The notes under the pieces: generated by a model
The model's input: only the letters and a program-made list of their open reading frames with translations
Databases searched by the model: none
Told to the model about the DNA's origin: nothing
NCBI GenBank assembly: GCA_021927905.1
Contig: BLLK01000022.1
Span: forward strand, 2,976,001 to 3,040,000
Direction: 5' to 3'
Origin: Chaetoceros tenuissimus
Taxonomy: Eukaryota > Bacillariophyta > Thalassiosirophyceae > Chaetocerotales > Chaetocerotaceae
DNA: 64,000 bases
Translations under genes and position numbers: made by a program
Shown: one piece after another, positions 10,525-20,044 of the stretch
Layout of the letters: every line of letters starts with the position of its first letter
Position numbering within the stretch: position 1 is the stretch's first letter

Positions 10525-11649
10525 TTACTCTTGAAGTTTGGTCAATATTTCTGCTGGACCATATTCTTTTATGAGTACTGTATGCTCGAATTGACAAGCA
10601 AATCCTCCATCTACAGTAGAATTTGTCCAGCTATCGGACCATAATGAGTGTGCATGATGACCTTCAACCAGAACTGGTTCGATTGTCAAAGCCATTCCCT
10701 CTTCTAGTATGACATCGTCTTTATTTTTGAAGTGCTTTATTCGTGGGAGCATATGTAAATGTCGCCCAACTCCATGCCCATATACGTTTTTCATAGGTCT
10801 AAATTCATATGCGTTTGCAACTTCCTGAACTGCATGTCCAATCGCAGAAATAGTATTTCCTGCAATACACACATCTATAGCATTTTTTCTTGCTTCCTTT
10901 GTTGCTTCGATTAATCTGTTCATACGTTCAATTTGGTTGATTAGCTCGTCATTATGAGAAATAATCTCACCATAATTGGGAGCATCTGCACCAACGATAA
11001 ACGATGCGCAACTGTCTCCATGAAATCCATCCAAATAAACGCTGACATCAATTGAAATTAAATCTCCAAATTGTAATGGTCGTAAATTAGGAATTCCATG
11101 ACATGCAATTTCATTTACAGATGTGCAAATACTCTTTGGAAATCCATTATAGTTTAATGGAGAAGGGTATCCTCCCCTCTCCAGAATTTTCTCATGAATA
11201 GCAGAGTCAATAGCGTCTGTAGTCAAATCTTGATCTTTCATAGAATCAAATTGGGTTACAATCTTCTTTGCCTCGTAAAGCATTTCTGCTGCAAGCTTTG
11301 AAGCATTTCTTAGCTTCTTCAAAGAATTCTCATCTTTATAGATTGCAACAGTTTCTGCTAAATTCTCTTCGTGTGGATTCACATTCTTATTTTTCTTGAA
11401 CAAATTAAAATTGGTAGAGTAGTGCGGTACATCCCCTTTAAAGGATTCTGGAATTGTTTTTACTGGTGACACTTCATATGGAAGTATTGGATGGGATCCA
11501 CCAATTTTCCGACCTTTGAATTTTTCTCCAGGTGCAGAAGAAAGATGCACCATTGGCCTTTGTGCACGAGTTGATAAACTCTTATAATGTGAACTTTGGA
11601 AGATTGAAATGAAATATGGAGTCCGACAATGCTTCCTTGCAAACAGCAT
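10525..11649 (-). CDS. MAP1: Type I methionine aminopeptidase, organellar
   Basis: The 374-residue protein removes N-terminal Met from nascent proteins. All five metal ligands are visible: two Asp in SIDVSVYLDGFHGDSCASF, His in HGVGRHLHM, Glu in LTIEPVL and Glu in FEHTVLI. The substrate-facing His lies in IACHGIPNL. There is no N-terminal zinc-finger region as in cytosolic MAP1. Instead the first ~35 residues are Arg/Ser-rich without acidic residues (MLFARKHCRTPYF...STRAQRP), a likely mitochondrial presequence, with plastid possible. The KEOPS gene follows on the same strand, 269 bp downstream. Confidence 0.92.
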   Translation of the reverse strand: MLFARKHCRTPYFISIFQSSHYKSLSTRAQRPMVHLSSAPGEKFKGRKIGGSHPILPYEVSPVKTIPESFKGDVPHYSTNFNLFKKNKNVNPHEENLAETVAIYKDENSLKKLRNASKLAAEMLYEAKKIVTQFDSMKDQDLTTDAIDSAIHEKILERGGYPSPLNYNGFPKSICTSVNEIACHGIPNLRPLQFGDLISIDVSVYLDGFHGDSCASFIVGADAPNYGEIISHNDELINQIERMNRLIEATKEARKNAIDVCIAGNTISAIGHAVQEVANAYEFRPMKNVYGHGVGRHLHMLPRIKHFKNKDDVILEEGMALTIEPVLVEGHHAHSLWSDSWTNSTVDGGFACQFEHTVLIKEYGPAEILTKLQE

Positions 11650-11937
11650 GATGAATGCGATTGGGATAGTATCTACTTTCAGATTAGAGGCTACTTTTTA
11701 CTTTTAAAAAAAGACTTCTGAAGTTTGTATGCCGAGGAGTTGCAGAAGTTGTAGTATGGATTAAGAGAAATGATTGTGTAGATAGTCATAGCTACTGTAC
11801 CATCATCGCATCAAATAAAACATTCCATCAGAAAAATAAAACACAATGACGAGGTCAATGTTATCTTAGGCCTTTCATTAACTGTAATATTTAACGGTTT
11901 TCATTCCCTTTACTTTTATTATCTATCAACATTCCTA

Positions 11938-12864
11938 TCATGTTTTTCTTTTCTTTTGGATGATTGGACATACTGTGAGTCCATCACCATTATTTCCCAT
12001 CTTTGCTACGTCTAAAAACAAGCTAGCTTTTATTGATAGACATTTGCCAAACATACCAGACCCTACATTGTATCGATGTTGTTGCATATCCAAAATATCT
12101 TCGACAAGACTCTCTTCTAAGTAGAGTTTCAGCGGGACGGTATGTAATATCGGAGCCATTGTTCCGCTAATATATCCTGCTAGCTCTTCTGCAATATGCT
12201 GAGGGGCCATTGTTAACTTTGGTTTTCTCGTGAATGAGTGTTCTTTTGAAAGTGCTCGTCTCAATTTCTTTGTGTCAACTCTGTCGCTCATACTTACACC
12301 TGTGACTATGAAAAAAGTACTTTCATTATCATCCTCGTGCACTGACGGTACTGTAACTTGCCAAATACCAGTTTTAACGTGAGATATATGTAATTCTTCC
12401 TCCTCTGGATCTTTGCTTTGTTGTAAACCAACAACTTCTTTTGATACTCTGTCTTCCACAAAATGGATATCTCCAGTATCAATACCCAATTGCATTAGTC
12501 TCCACTTTATCAGTGGTATGTCAGTGGTTGTGCCATTTTGATTACTAAGAGCTGATTCGTTGGAAGAAGATATCGATAATGATCCTGTGCTTGTTGTTGA
12601 AGTACTCTCCCTTGCCTCAGTTATATCCCTTCCAAAACTTTTCCTTCTGAAATTTCGAGCTTTCTGCATCTTCTGCTTGAATTTGTCAACTAATTGTTTC
12701 AAGATTTTTCGACGTGCTTTGATAATGTTCTCATCTGACAAATGTGTCTCATTGTCAATTGTAGAAGTTGGACGCAAACATGGTTCTATCCAAGAGCACT
12801 CTATGCCAACCTCTACATTAGAAAAAATATCAGCAGTCTCATCAACTACCTCAACTTGCAGCAT
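11938..12864 (-). CDS. YbaK-like aminoacyl-tRNA deacylase domain protein
   Basis: The C-terminal half (about residues 175-300) has the order typical of YbaK/ProX editing domains. A FFIVTGVSMSDRVDTKKLRRAL segment comes first, then MAPQHIAEELAGYISGTMAP, then LKLYLEESL and a late NVGSGMFGKCLSI strand. Such domains hydrolyse mischarged tRNAs (Cys- or Ala-tRNAPro). The N-terminal 120 residues are unrelated: an acidic start, then a Lys/Arg-rich helix (residues about 50-80) and a Ser/Thr-rich linker. The basic helix could help bind tRNA. The catalytic lysine could not be assigned with certainty. There is no clear targeting signal. The sugar kinase lies divergently 395 bp away. Confidence 0.7.
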   Translation of the reverse strand: MLQVEVVDETADIFSNVEVGIECSWIEPCLRPTSTIDNETHLSDENIIKARRKILKQLVDKFKQKMQKARNFRRKSFGRDITEARESTSTTSTGSLSISSSNESALSNQNGTTTDIPLIKWRLMQLGIDTGDIHFVEDRVSKEVVGLQQSKDPEEEELHISHVKTGIWQVTVPSVHEDDNESTFFIVTGVSMSDRVDTKKLRRALSKEHSFTRKPKLTMAPQHIAEELAGYISGTMAPILHTVPLKLYLEESLVEDILDMQQHRYNVGSGMFGKCLSIKASLFLDVAKMGNNGDGLTVCPIIQKKRKT

Positions 12865-13259
12865 TTTGCCAGTATAGAAAATCTTTTTTTATGAATATGT
12901 AGGTAGTTTAAAAAAATATATTCACAACAACCACTTTTGAGTAATGTAGATGAAGATGAATGATGATGAATGTTTTGGAAGTACTGCACGTTCTGTTTTG
13001 TTCTTCTTGTGCTTTGCGATATGTCCATTAGCTAAATAGATCAAATGTTCTCTTTAATAATGAGACATACGTCATAGTTCCACCAAGGATGCTCGGTTGA
13101 GTATTTTTTTGGAGGAAGAATTCTGCAAGTGCCCGATACTTGAACATTTCCACCTATCTAAGGTTCATTGTGAAACAACACATACTCGAAGAAGGCGTAA
13201 AGGAGCTACATTTTTGTGCCAAATATTGATGTATAAACCTCTTCAATTACACAGTTTCT
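12865..13259. other. Divergent intergenic region (YbaK-like / sugar kinase)
   Basis: This interval should hold the two promoters. An ATG-A-rich direct repeat (GATGAATGATGATGAATG) lies near 12954-12972. I see no gene or RNA. Confidence 0.5.
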
Positions 13260-14825
13260 TTGATGAAATTACACATTGAAGTTTTGAAGTTTTCCGTGCT
13301 CTTCGTGTTCATGTCAGCTGTTCAAGGATTATCGGTGGTTTGCGAGAAGAAGTGTTTTATTGGTTTTGATTTAGGCACATCTGGAGCCAGAATATCTGTT
13401 ATCGAAAAGGATGACTCGTCCTCTAATCAGGTATACAAAGAGTTACATTCAGATGCAGTTTTATACAAAGAATATGACGATCCTACCGCATGGAATGAGG
13501 CCATTGATAAGCTTTTGATCGAGACACCAGACGAATTATTATCAACTACAAAAGCTATTTGTGTATCTGGTACTTCAGCGTCATGCTTATTGGTGGATAA
13601 AATCAGTGGTAAACCTACACGAGGCCTTAAAGCGAAAATGTACAATTATGATATTACTCAAGAAACAGATGTTTCAATTGATAAACATATTACACCAACG
13701 GCTGGCATTCAGGCAAAAGAATGGATCGAAAAGTACGCTCCAAAGAATCATGTGACAAGGGGGAACACGTCGGCATTGTCGAAACTATTGCATTATCATG
13801 CCTCACATCCTATACAATCCAACGAGAAACTTGCTCATCAGAGTGAATATGTCGCAAATACTTTCTTTTTGGCAGAACCGAAAAAATGTGGAGCTGGACT
13901 TGATAAAAATACAAGACATTATGTCAGTGACTGGCATAATATTTTGAAGTTGGGATATGATGTCCAAAAACTAGAGTATCCATCATGGATGAAGGAATGT
14001 TTTGAAGATATTGGAATCAATATGAATTCTGTATTACCTGATGTAGTGGCACCAGGTCAAGAGATTGGATCCATTTCGAAAAGTGTGGCTGAGAAGTACG
14101 GTATTTGTAAAGATGCAGTCATTGTTGGTGGAACAACAGATTCAAATGCTGCATTTATTGCTGCCGCAGCAGCAAATGAGATGCCAAAGTATGGAACCGC
14201 AGTTACCAGTCTTGGATCAACTTTGGCGATTAAAATGTTATCAAAGACACCAGTGGAAGACAGCGCAAGAGGAGTTTATAGTCACCGTTTCCCTGATTTG
14301 TGTTGTGGTGGTTCTTCAACGGATGATGATGAAAAAGATACCGATTTATGGTTGGTAGGAGGGGCATCCAACGTCGGGTGTGCAATTCTACGAAAAGAGG
14401 AATTTTCAAATGACGAACTTGTACAGCTTTCAAAAGATATGGACGTGTCGTCAGATAGCTATTTATCATACTATCCATTGTTGAAGAAGGGAGAAAGGTT
14501 CCCTATCGCAGATAGTGAGAAGATGCCATGTTTAGAACCGAAAAGCGAAGATCGTCAAGAGTATCTCAAAGGCATTCTACAAGGAATAGCTCGGGTCGAA
14601 GTTACTGGATTCGAAGTATTTGATGAATTGGGTGCTGTTCCATCTTTTCCGGATGTTGTCATGACTGCCGGTGGTGGGTCCAAAAATGAAAAATGGTCAC
14701 AGATGCGAGAAAGAATGCTTAGAGAAAGTAAGAGCGAAGGGAGCAATAATGTGAAGGTTCTTCGAGCAGAATATGCAGAAGCTAGCTTCGGAGCTGCTAT
14801 ACTTGCTGCATCTAGCTTTACTTAA
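13260..14825 (+). CDS. FGGY-family sugar kinase (plant/cyanobacterial D-ribulose/xylulose kinase type)
   Basis: The 521-residue protein has a signal peptide (residues about 5-24, VLKFSVLFVFMSAVQG) and then a kinase body. It starts with the phosphate-1 loop FIGFDLGTSGARISV, followed by ICVSGTSAS, the adenosine-side motif VGGTTDSNAAFIAAA, SLGSTLAIK and the C-terminal MTAGGGSKNEKW. It lacks the canonical glycerol-kinase residues and most resembles the short FGGY kinases of cyanobacteria and plant plastids, for which ribulose or xylulose phosphorylation has been proposed. The signal peptide suggests entry to the plastid or secretory route. The start is the double Met directly before the signal. 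Confidence 0.82.
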   Translation: MMKLHIEVLKFSVLFVFMSAVQGLSVVCEKKCFIGFDLGTSGARISVIEKDDSSSNQVYKELHSDAVLYKEYDDPTAWNEAIDKLLIETPDELLSTTKAICVSGTSASCLLVDKISGKPTRGLKAKMYNYDITQETDVSIDKHITPTAGIQAKEWIEKYAPKNHVTRGNTSALSKLLHYHASHPIQSNEKLAHQSEYVANTFFLAEPKKCGAGLDKNTRHYVSDWHNILKLGYDVQKLEYPSWMKECFEDIGINMNSVLPDVVAPGQEIGSISKSVAEKYGICKDAVIVGGTTDSNAAFIAAAAANEMPKYGTAVTSLGSTLAIKMLSKTPVEDSARGVYSHRFPDLCCGGSSTDDDEKDTDLWLVGGASNVGCAILRKEEFSNDELVQLSKDMDVSSDSYLSYYPLLKKGERFPIADSEKMPCLEPKSEDRQEYLKGILQGIARVEVTGFEVFDELGAVPSFPDVVMTAGGGSKNEKWSQMRERMLRESKSEGSNNVKVLRAEYAEASFGAAILAASSFT

Positions 14826-15035
14826 ATATTAAATCCCGACATAACTTCTTAAAACCAACATATACGTTATTATTCTATATTTTGATGTTATATAAGAACT
14901 TCACCAAATCGTCAATGTTTCTTGTAGGTTACTCTCCATATTATTTCTTTCCATCATTTGGATCTTTCGTCTAGCGTAAAGAAATGAAACTTGAATTATC
15001 GTTTTCATATCATATTCATATCCCCCAATAGCAAT

Positions 15036-15644
15036 TTAATTCTTCTTGGTCTTTCTGTTTTTGTTCACAAAGGTTGAAAGGTCAGTATCATCATCGTCGT
15101 CATCCGCACCTGAAGTTGCAGCTTCCTTCTTATCTTTTTTCTTCTGTGCTGCAATACGCTGAGCTGCTTTTGACTTTGCCTTTTGCTTCTTCTTCTCAGC
15201 AGCCCTTTTTTGTTGCTCTTCTTTCGCCATTTCATCTGCAGCAAGTTCCTTGAGAAAGTTTTCATCAAGGTTTGCAATCTTTTCTTCTTTCTTTTCTACA
15301 GCACCTATTTTGAACAAAATCAGCAAGGGGCACAATATAAAAATGAAGTTGAGGAACAGATAAGTGTAGACCCTTCACTTACGTGTTTGTACGCTTGAAA
15401 CAGCCTTGTATACAACAATTGCAGCACCGATAATTGATAGAGCAATGTTGGTCGGAACCAATTTGAAGTAAGCCTGAAAATGGAAAAAAAGAAAAATTAG
15501 AGAGAGTTTCTACCCAAATCAAACAGTTCAGAGATATCCACTCACATATGCAACGCAAAGTGCAATCAAAGGTAGTGCGAATGCAAGATTCTCTTTGTTC
15601 ACAAAGATCGCTCCCCCTGTATGTGTTGGATCGTGCCAAGTCAT
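15036..15644 (-). CDS. Small two-helix membrane protein, three exons
   Basis: Exons at 15644-15546, 15473-15383 and 15304-15036 join cleanly; introns of 72 and 78 bp have GTGAG/GTAAG donors and TTCAG/AATAG acceptors. The predicted 152-residue protein starts MTWHDPTHTGG. It has two hydrophobic segments (residues about 20-33 running into the exon 2 start, and about 41-58, NIALSIIGAAIVVYK). It ends in a long Lys/Glu/Ala helix with an acidic patch and the tail KNRKTKKN. The layout suggests an ER or mitochondrial membrane hairpin with a charged cytosolic helix. I do not recognise the family. No single frame shows the whole gene, so automated calls could miss exons 1 and 2. Confidence 0.7.
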
Positions 15645-16069
15645 ATTGTATCTGAAGATGGATTTTCTTTTTTCAGGCCTTGATTACCAAGAAAAGTTAC
15701 TTGGTGAAAACTGATGCGATAGCTGAGAATAAGCGACTTGGACTTTCGCCTTAGATGATATGAATATGCAGTATGCAGTGTATCTAATCCTTCTTTGGAT
15801 ATGCAGCATGCCTTCATTTTAGTTTGTTCACAATCCAATCATCACAATCTAAAGAAGGGTGCCCTTTCGGTTAACGGTTATTTGGGGATCTTGTCATCCC
15901 TTCTCTTCCCTTTTCTTTCTCTAGAAAATCACTGCGTCATTGGATAAAGTTTCGATGATGAAACAAACTATAATACTTGTAAAACTAAGCAAAAGATATT
16001 TGTAGAATGGATAAATAAATATATCAAAGACTAACTGCCAAGATCATGAATACTTTACGATATCTATAT
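15645..16069. other. Intergenic region, nothing recognised
   Basis: This is the 5' flank of the small membrane protein gene and the 3' flank of the LPAAT gene. Pyrimidine-rich stretches near 15895-15925 are the only notable feature. Confidence 0.5.
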
Positions 16070-17320
16070 CTAAGTAGTTCTTTGCAATTGATCCTTCCCA
16101 GTCTCCTCATTTTCTTTTTTTGTATCTTCAGTTTGACTCATAATCTCATTAACTAGATCCTCCTCACTTGGAAGTGGTTGTTGATCAAGTGGCATCCGAG
16201 AAAGCAATTTTTCTTTTACAGTTTCAGCTAACTCAGCTTCACTCTTTCCTTCCACTTCAATCGGTTCGTGCACATGGACATGTAATTTACCAGCTCCAGT
16301 CTGGAAAGGAAATAATGCATTGGAAGGCATGACTGCATGAGTATTTGATAAACTAATTGGTACTATTGGCACTCCAGCCTTCACTGCCATACTAAAAATA
16401 CCACCCTTAAATGCGTCAAGTCTACCATCTTGGGAACGCTTTCCTTCTGGAAATGCCATGAGTGGTACTCCACTCTTGAGGTAATTCACTCCTTCTTTAA
16501 AAGTACGAAGTTGTGATCTACGATCTTCCCTATCAATCATGATATGATTCCCCTGCGGTGGATAGATTTTGGTGTATTCAGCGTTAGTCATTTTTTCAAC
16601 AAAGTTATAATGTGATAAGAATAAGAAATGGATCAAGACCAAACGAACAAAGTCGTATACGTAACTTACCCCTACCAGTTGTTGTCCAATACATGGAATA
16701 CTCTTGAGTTCACCCTTTGCAATAAATTTGAAAACAGGGTCTAAAACTGTGCATAAAATAGGAATATCGAGCCAACTTGAGTGATTTGCAACGAATAAAC
16801 ATGCACCCAATGAATCTTCCTCATTTTTGGGTATTCTAATTCTATCCACGTCACCACTAATTGTAGGATAGCTGTCAGTAACTGTTAACCACAATCTTGA
16901 CCAAACCTTTCCAGTATTATCATAAAAGGCACGATTTGGGTCAAGATCAGGAAAAGCCTTGCATACTGCATCAGTAATCCACATAGCAACTGCCCAGATA
17001 GGATTCAAAATGATAGTCACTAGAATACAGTATAAACCATGTGCATTGACGAATTTTTCTTTTGGTTCTCCTTCTTTGAGCTTGATAATTGGATGAATTT
17101 CTGATCTTGGAAGCATGCATGTGTTTTCAAATCCAATTGATGGTTGTTCGTCTGAAGGTATAATAGATGAAGCGAATAGTGTTGTACGTGCTATTTTCAT
17201 TTGTTTATTGATCGAGGCCATGTTACTAGGTGTAAAGGATTGAACTAGACATGATTGGAGTGTTATAGAAGTTGCTACCATTGCAACAAATGTTTGTGTA
17301 CAGGCTCTTGAGAATTTCAT
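16070..17320 (-). CDS. Plastid 1-acyl-sn-glycerol-3-phosphate acyltransferase (LPAAT), two exons
   Basis: Start at 17320 gives a signal peptide (FVAMVATSITLQSCLVQSF) with the S-F-T-P plastid motif; an upstream in-frame Met at 17368 is less plausible. Exon 1 ends at 16670 and exon 2 starts at 16552. The 117-bp intron (GTAAGT...CCGCAG, with an ACTAAC branch-like motif) has no stop and is a multiple of three, so the frame reads straight through it. Removing it restores GQQLVGGNHIMIDRED and a 377-residue enzyme. Acyltransferase motifs are NHSSWLD (HX4D) and FPEGKRS, with VPIVPISLSNTH after them. It makes phosphatidate from lyso-phosphatidate in glycerolipid synthesis. Confidence 0.9.
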   Translation of the reverse strand: MKFSRACTQTFVAMVATSITLQSCLVQSFTPSNMASINKQMKIARTTLFASSIIPSDEQPSIGFENTCMLPRSEIHPIIKLKEGEPKEKFVNAHGLYCILVTIILNPIWAVAMWITDAVCKAFPDLDPNRAFYDNTGKVWSRLWLTVTDSYPTISGDVDRIRIPKNEEDSLGACLFVANHSSWLDIPILCTVLDPVFKFIAKGELKSIPCIGQQLVGVSYVYDFVRLVLIHFLFLSHYNFVEKMTNAEYTKIYPPQGNHIMIDREDRRSQLRTFKEGVNYLKSGVPLMAFPEGKRSQDGRLDAFKGGIFSMAVKAGVPIVPISLSNTHAVMPSNALFPFQTGAGKLHVHVHEPIEVEGKSEAELAETVKEKLLSRMPLDQQPLPSEEDLVNEIMSQTEDTKKENEETGKDQLQRTT

Positions 17321-17738
17321 TTTGTAAAATTTAAATTGTGTGACGTGAATTTGATTGCTTTCTGTCAAGGAAGAAAAGTTGATATACTATAATAAATGTT
17401 CGAAAGTAAAGGTTTCCAAACGATGTAAATTTTTCAGGCTGTAGCTGATGAAAAGGTGTTGGATTTTGTAGAAAACTTGGTAACCCTCACAGTAAGCTGA
17501 ACAAGACCTACGAGTAGCTTATTAGAAATGAACTTGAAAGTTTTCTTTCTCACTTCACATTTTGCAGAGTTCCACAGCCACAACTTCAAGTTCGTCCGTA
17601 TTACGAATGTAAAATTCGAAAATACCTTGCCGATATGGATAAAAGAGAATGCGAACATACGTAGCATAGGTTATGAGAAGAATAGGTCGTGTCTCTCATA
17701 TTATGAACATCATGCGAACTCCCCTGCTCGCCAAAACA

Positions 17739-17758
17739 GTACCTGTTTAGTGGCTAAT
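17739..17758 (+). repeat. Left terminal inverted repeat
   Basis: Twenty bases starting GTACCTGTTTAGTG. It matches the reverse complement of 18844-18863 with one mismatch. Confidence 0.65.
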
Positions 17759-18861
17759 TGTAGCCGCCCTGGTATGTCAAGTACGTTGACACTCCATTGA
17801 CTCTCGTGCAACGGATGGGACCGATTCGTTGGTAAATATATCCACCTAGACAAATATCGCATATAAATCAGTACATATGGATTCAACAAATGAATTGAAG
17901 TATGCAACATATATATTCAAGTTTATACTAAAGCACTATGTGTTGGTTATAATGAAATTGGAATATTTTTCACTTCTAATTGTACCATACTTGAATCGGT
18001 CCCATACATTGAACTCAGAAAACGGTCCTAGTATGAAAGTACGTACGTGAGAATACATGAAATACATATCTCAACAAAAAAACAGATGAAGAAGACTACG
18101 TTTATTCATACATTTCTTTGATCATAAATCTTTGACAATAGTAAAATCTTTATATGATCTTATTTGTATTTTAGACAGAGTGCTGCATGTTTTGTGTCCT
18201 GGCTTGTATATCTTTTCAAGCGCATTTTCAATGATACCATAGTTGTCCGTTTCTTCTCGTTCTTGATGAGGACTGTAACATCATTCTTTGTACAATTATT
18301 TCATGCTTTTCAAGTCAATTAAAATTCCTCAAAACCATATAATTTCAAACACTCTGTATCATGTCTCTACCGTACCAAAGAACATTAACTTCATTGATAA
18401 AATGAAGAAGTAAGCGGAATATCCCTATCCACTACTGGAGGCTAACTTTTTCACATCCCCCTTGTCTTTGCCCTTCACATTGTGCTCAAAAGAACGAATC
18501 TGATGCCCTACCCATGATAGACTCTGTTTCATATGATATCGTAGAGCTTAAGTTCAAAATGGTCCCCACGTCTGAGATCATCTAATGCTCAAAATCAACA
18601 CTTTACATTTGGGACCGATAAAACTTGGAATCGACGACAGTCCTGTCCCATATGTATTTCACCTTCGTAATCGCGTACTACATCAATTTGAACCAAACCA
18701 AGTTACACACATGTACAAAACATGTATTAGGATGAAGTAGTTGTGTTGGATTGAGTGTTCGACTTATTTTTAGCAGTGATAATAAGTCTTGTATATGGGT
18801 CTTGTAGAAATTTTGGAGCAGTTGGAAAATGGGACCGATTCCCATTAGTCACTAAACAGGT
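17741..18861. mobile_element. Non-autonomous DNA transposon-like element with TA-flanked terminal inverted repeats
   Basis: The left end reads ACCTGTTTAGTGGCTAAT (17741-17758). The right end, reverse-complemented, reads ACCTGTTTAGTGACTAAT (18861-18844), so 17 of 18 bases match. Both ends abut TA: taking the TIR as CCTGTTTAGTG, each side is flanked by TA, as in Tc1/mariner-type insertion. The interior repeats GGGACCGAT at about 17817, 18610 and 18830, plus one inverted copy near 17996, which could be transposase-binding sites. No transposase is visible. A 35-codon frame on the minus strand (18532-18425) looks protein-like but is unassigned. Age is unclear; the near-identical ends argue against great age. 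Confidence 0.55.
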
Positions 18862-18863
18862 AC
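18844..18863 (-). repeat. Right terminal inverted repeat
   Basis: This is the partner of 17739-17758. Just inside it lies a GGGAATCGGTCCCA block, an imperfect palindrome of the internal GGGACCGATT repeat. Confidence 0.65.
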
Positions 18864-19125
18864 CTTACCTTCGTGGATCCAAAATCCAGGCGGAAGCTTG
18901 AATTCCTTCTCTGTTCTACTTTTAGTCAAAAATCAACATTAGTATTGTACATTCACATTACAATCCAAAACGTTAAGAAGAAAGTCAAGTCATCAGAAGT
19001 AGAATTGTCAGATATATAATGGTGAGTGCTCTCTGGATCTTTAGTCAGGAATATTTATTAACACAGCTTCGAATCGAATCGACGTCATTCTAAACATGAT
19101 CCTTTCCTGATAGAGTTTAAATTCC

Positions 19126-19857
19126 TTGAGTAAATTGACAATGCATAGGGTGCTACGTTCAGCAGCAACAAAAGCGCACAAGTCATCAGTTCTGAGATCG
19201 GTGCGTTGTATGTCTACTGAACCCACATACACGAAATTCAGTAATAACAAACCAACCATTGAGTATGCAAAAGATATGCCTTCTTCCTATGCTGAGATGA
19301 AGCATGAAAATATTATTCAGTTGTGTGTCGAAGGGTCATGTGGAGCAAGAGTAGAAGCACTCACTAGACACATCATGGCAGTAGATGATGTGAGTTATGA
19401 AGAAGCAAAAGAGACATTGAAAGAGATGGATAAAACTGTTCATGAATTGATGCATTTAGAATATGTTCCGTATCATTTGGGTATTGGTACAGCGGTAGTC
19501 ACTGGTACTGCGGCTTTTCCATTAATTTTTCACAGAGGAACTGCAGAATGGTTCAATGAAAAATTTGTTACTGCAGACGTCCCAGAGGCTGCCGACTTGG
19601 AAACAATTTGGGAAGTTGGAGGTTGGACTTGGGGTTGGATGGAACCTGCAATTGGACAGGCTTCGTTCGCTCTTTTGGTATTGCAGTTCGCAAGAAGTCA
19701 AATGATGAAACTTGGAATCAAACCATACGGAAACTGGATGATTAGTCGTAGATCAAAGAGGTTGGTTGCAATGTATCCACAGTACAATTCCATGTTCCTT
19801 GAGTGGTTTGCTGAGTCACACTCCATGTACGGTAATAATCCATTGCATGATGATTGA
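19126..19857 (+). CDS. Mitochondrial inner-membrane protein, conserved-looking, function unknown
   Basis: The 243-residue protein starts with a basic, Ser/Ala-rich presequence (RVLRSAATKAHKSSVLRSVR) and no acidic residues, a good mitochondrial signal. The Met at 19126 or 19141 may serve as start. The mature part has an acidic helical region, then two hydrophobic segments: about residues 120-140 (LGIGTAVVTGTAAFPLIF) and about 170-190 (IGQASFALLVLQFA). A Trp-rich loop (GGWTWGWMEP) lies between them. It ends with a hydrophilic tail. I cannot name the family. The composition suggests an accessory subunit of a respiratory or other inner-membrane complex. Confidence 0.72.
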   Translation: MSKLTMHRVLRSAATKAHKSSVLRSVRCMSTEPTYTKFSNNKPTIEYAKDMPSSYAEMKHENIIQLCVEGSCGARVEALTRHIMAVDDVSYEEAKETLKEMDKTVHELMHLEYVPYHLGIGTAVVTGTAAFPLIFHRGTAEWFNEKFVTADVPEAADLETIWEVGGWTWGWMEPAIGQASFALLVLQFARSQMMKLGIKPYGNWMISRRSKRLVAMYPQYNSMFLEWFAESHSMYGNNPLHDD

Positions 19858-20044
19858 GAATCAAGAAGGGGGATATATTGACTAAAGAATAAGGAAGTAA
19901 ACGTGAAAGTTGGGAAATTACGTAAACAAGTAAAACATTTCTTTTTAATTTTTCGAGTCTCTAATTTATAAGTTATAACATACAATATGAATAAATATGA
20001 AAATCATCACATGCCTATTTGCCTAGTAAAAACACCCATGCTCT

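Larger units (their letters stand above)
17321..19125. other. 1.8-kb gene-free stretch containing a TIR element
   Basis: No host gene is recognised. The central 1.1 kb (17741-18861) is bounded by inverted repeats and is listed separately. Flanking parts (17321-17740 and 18862-19125) are AT-rich and hold only the promoters of the adjacent genes. Confidence 0.6.

Noticed and set aside
10256-10597. N-terminal extension of the Cgi121 gene
   Set aside because: It overlaps the end of MAP1 and does not resemble the family, whose conserved part starts just after the Met at 10255.
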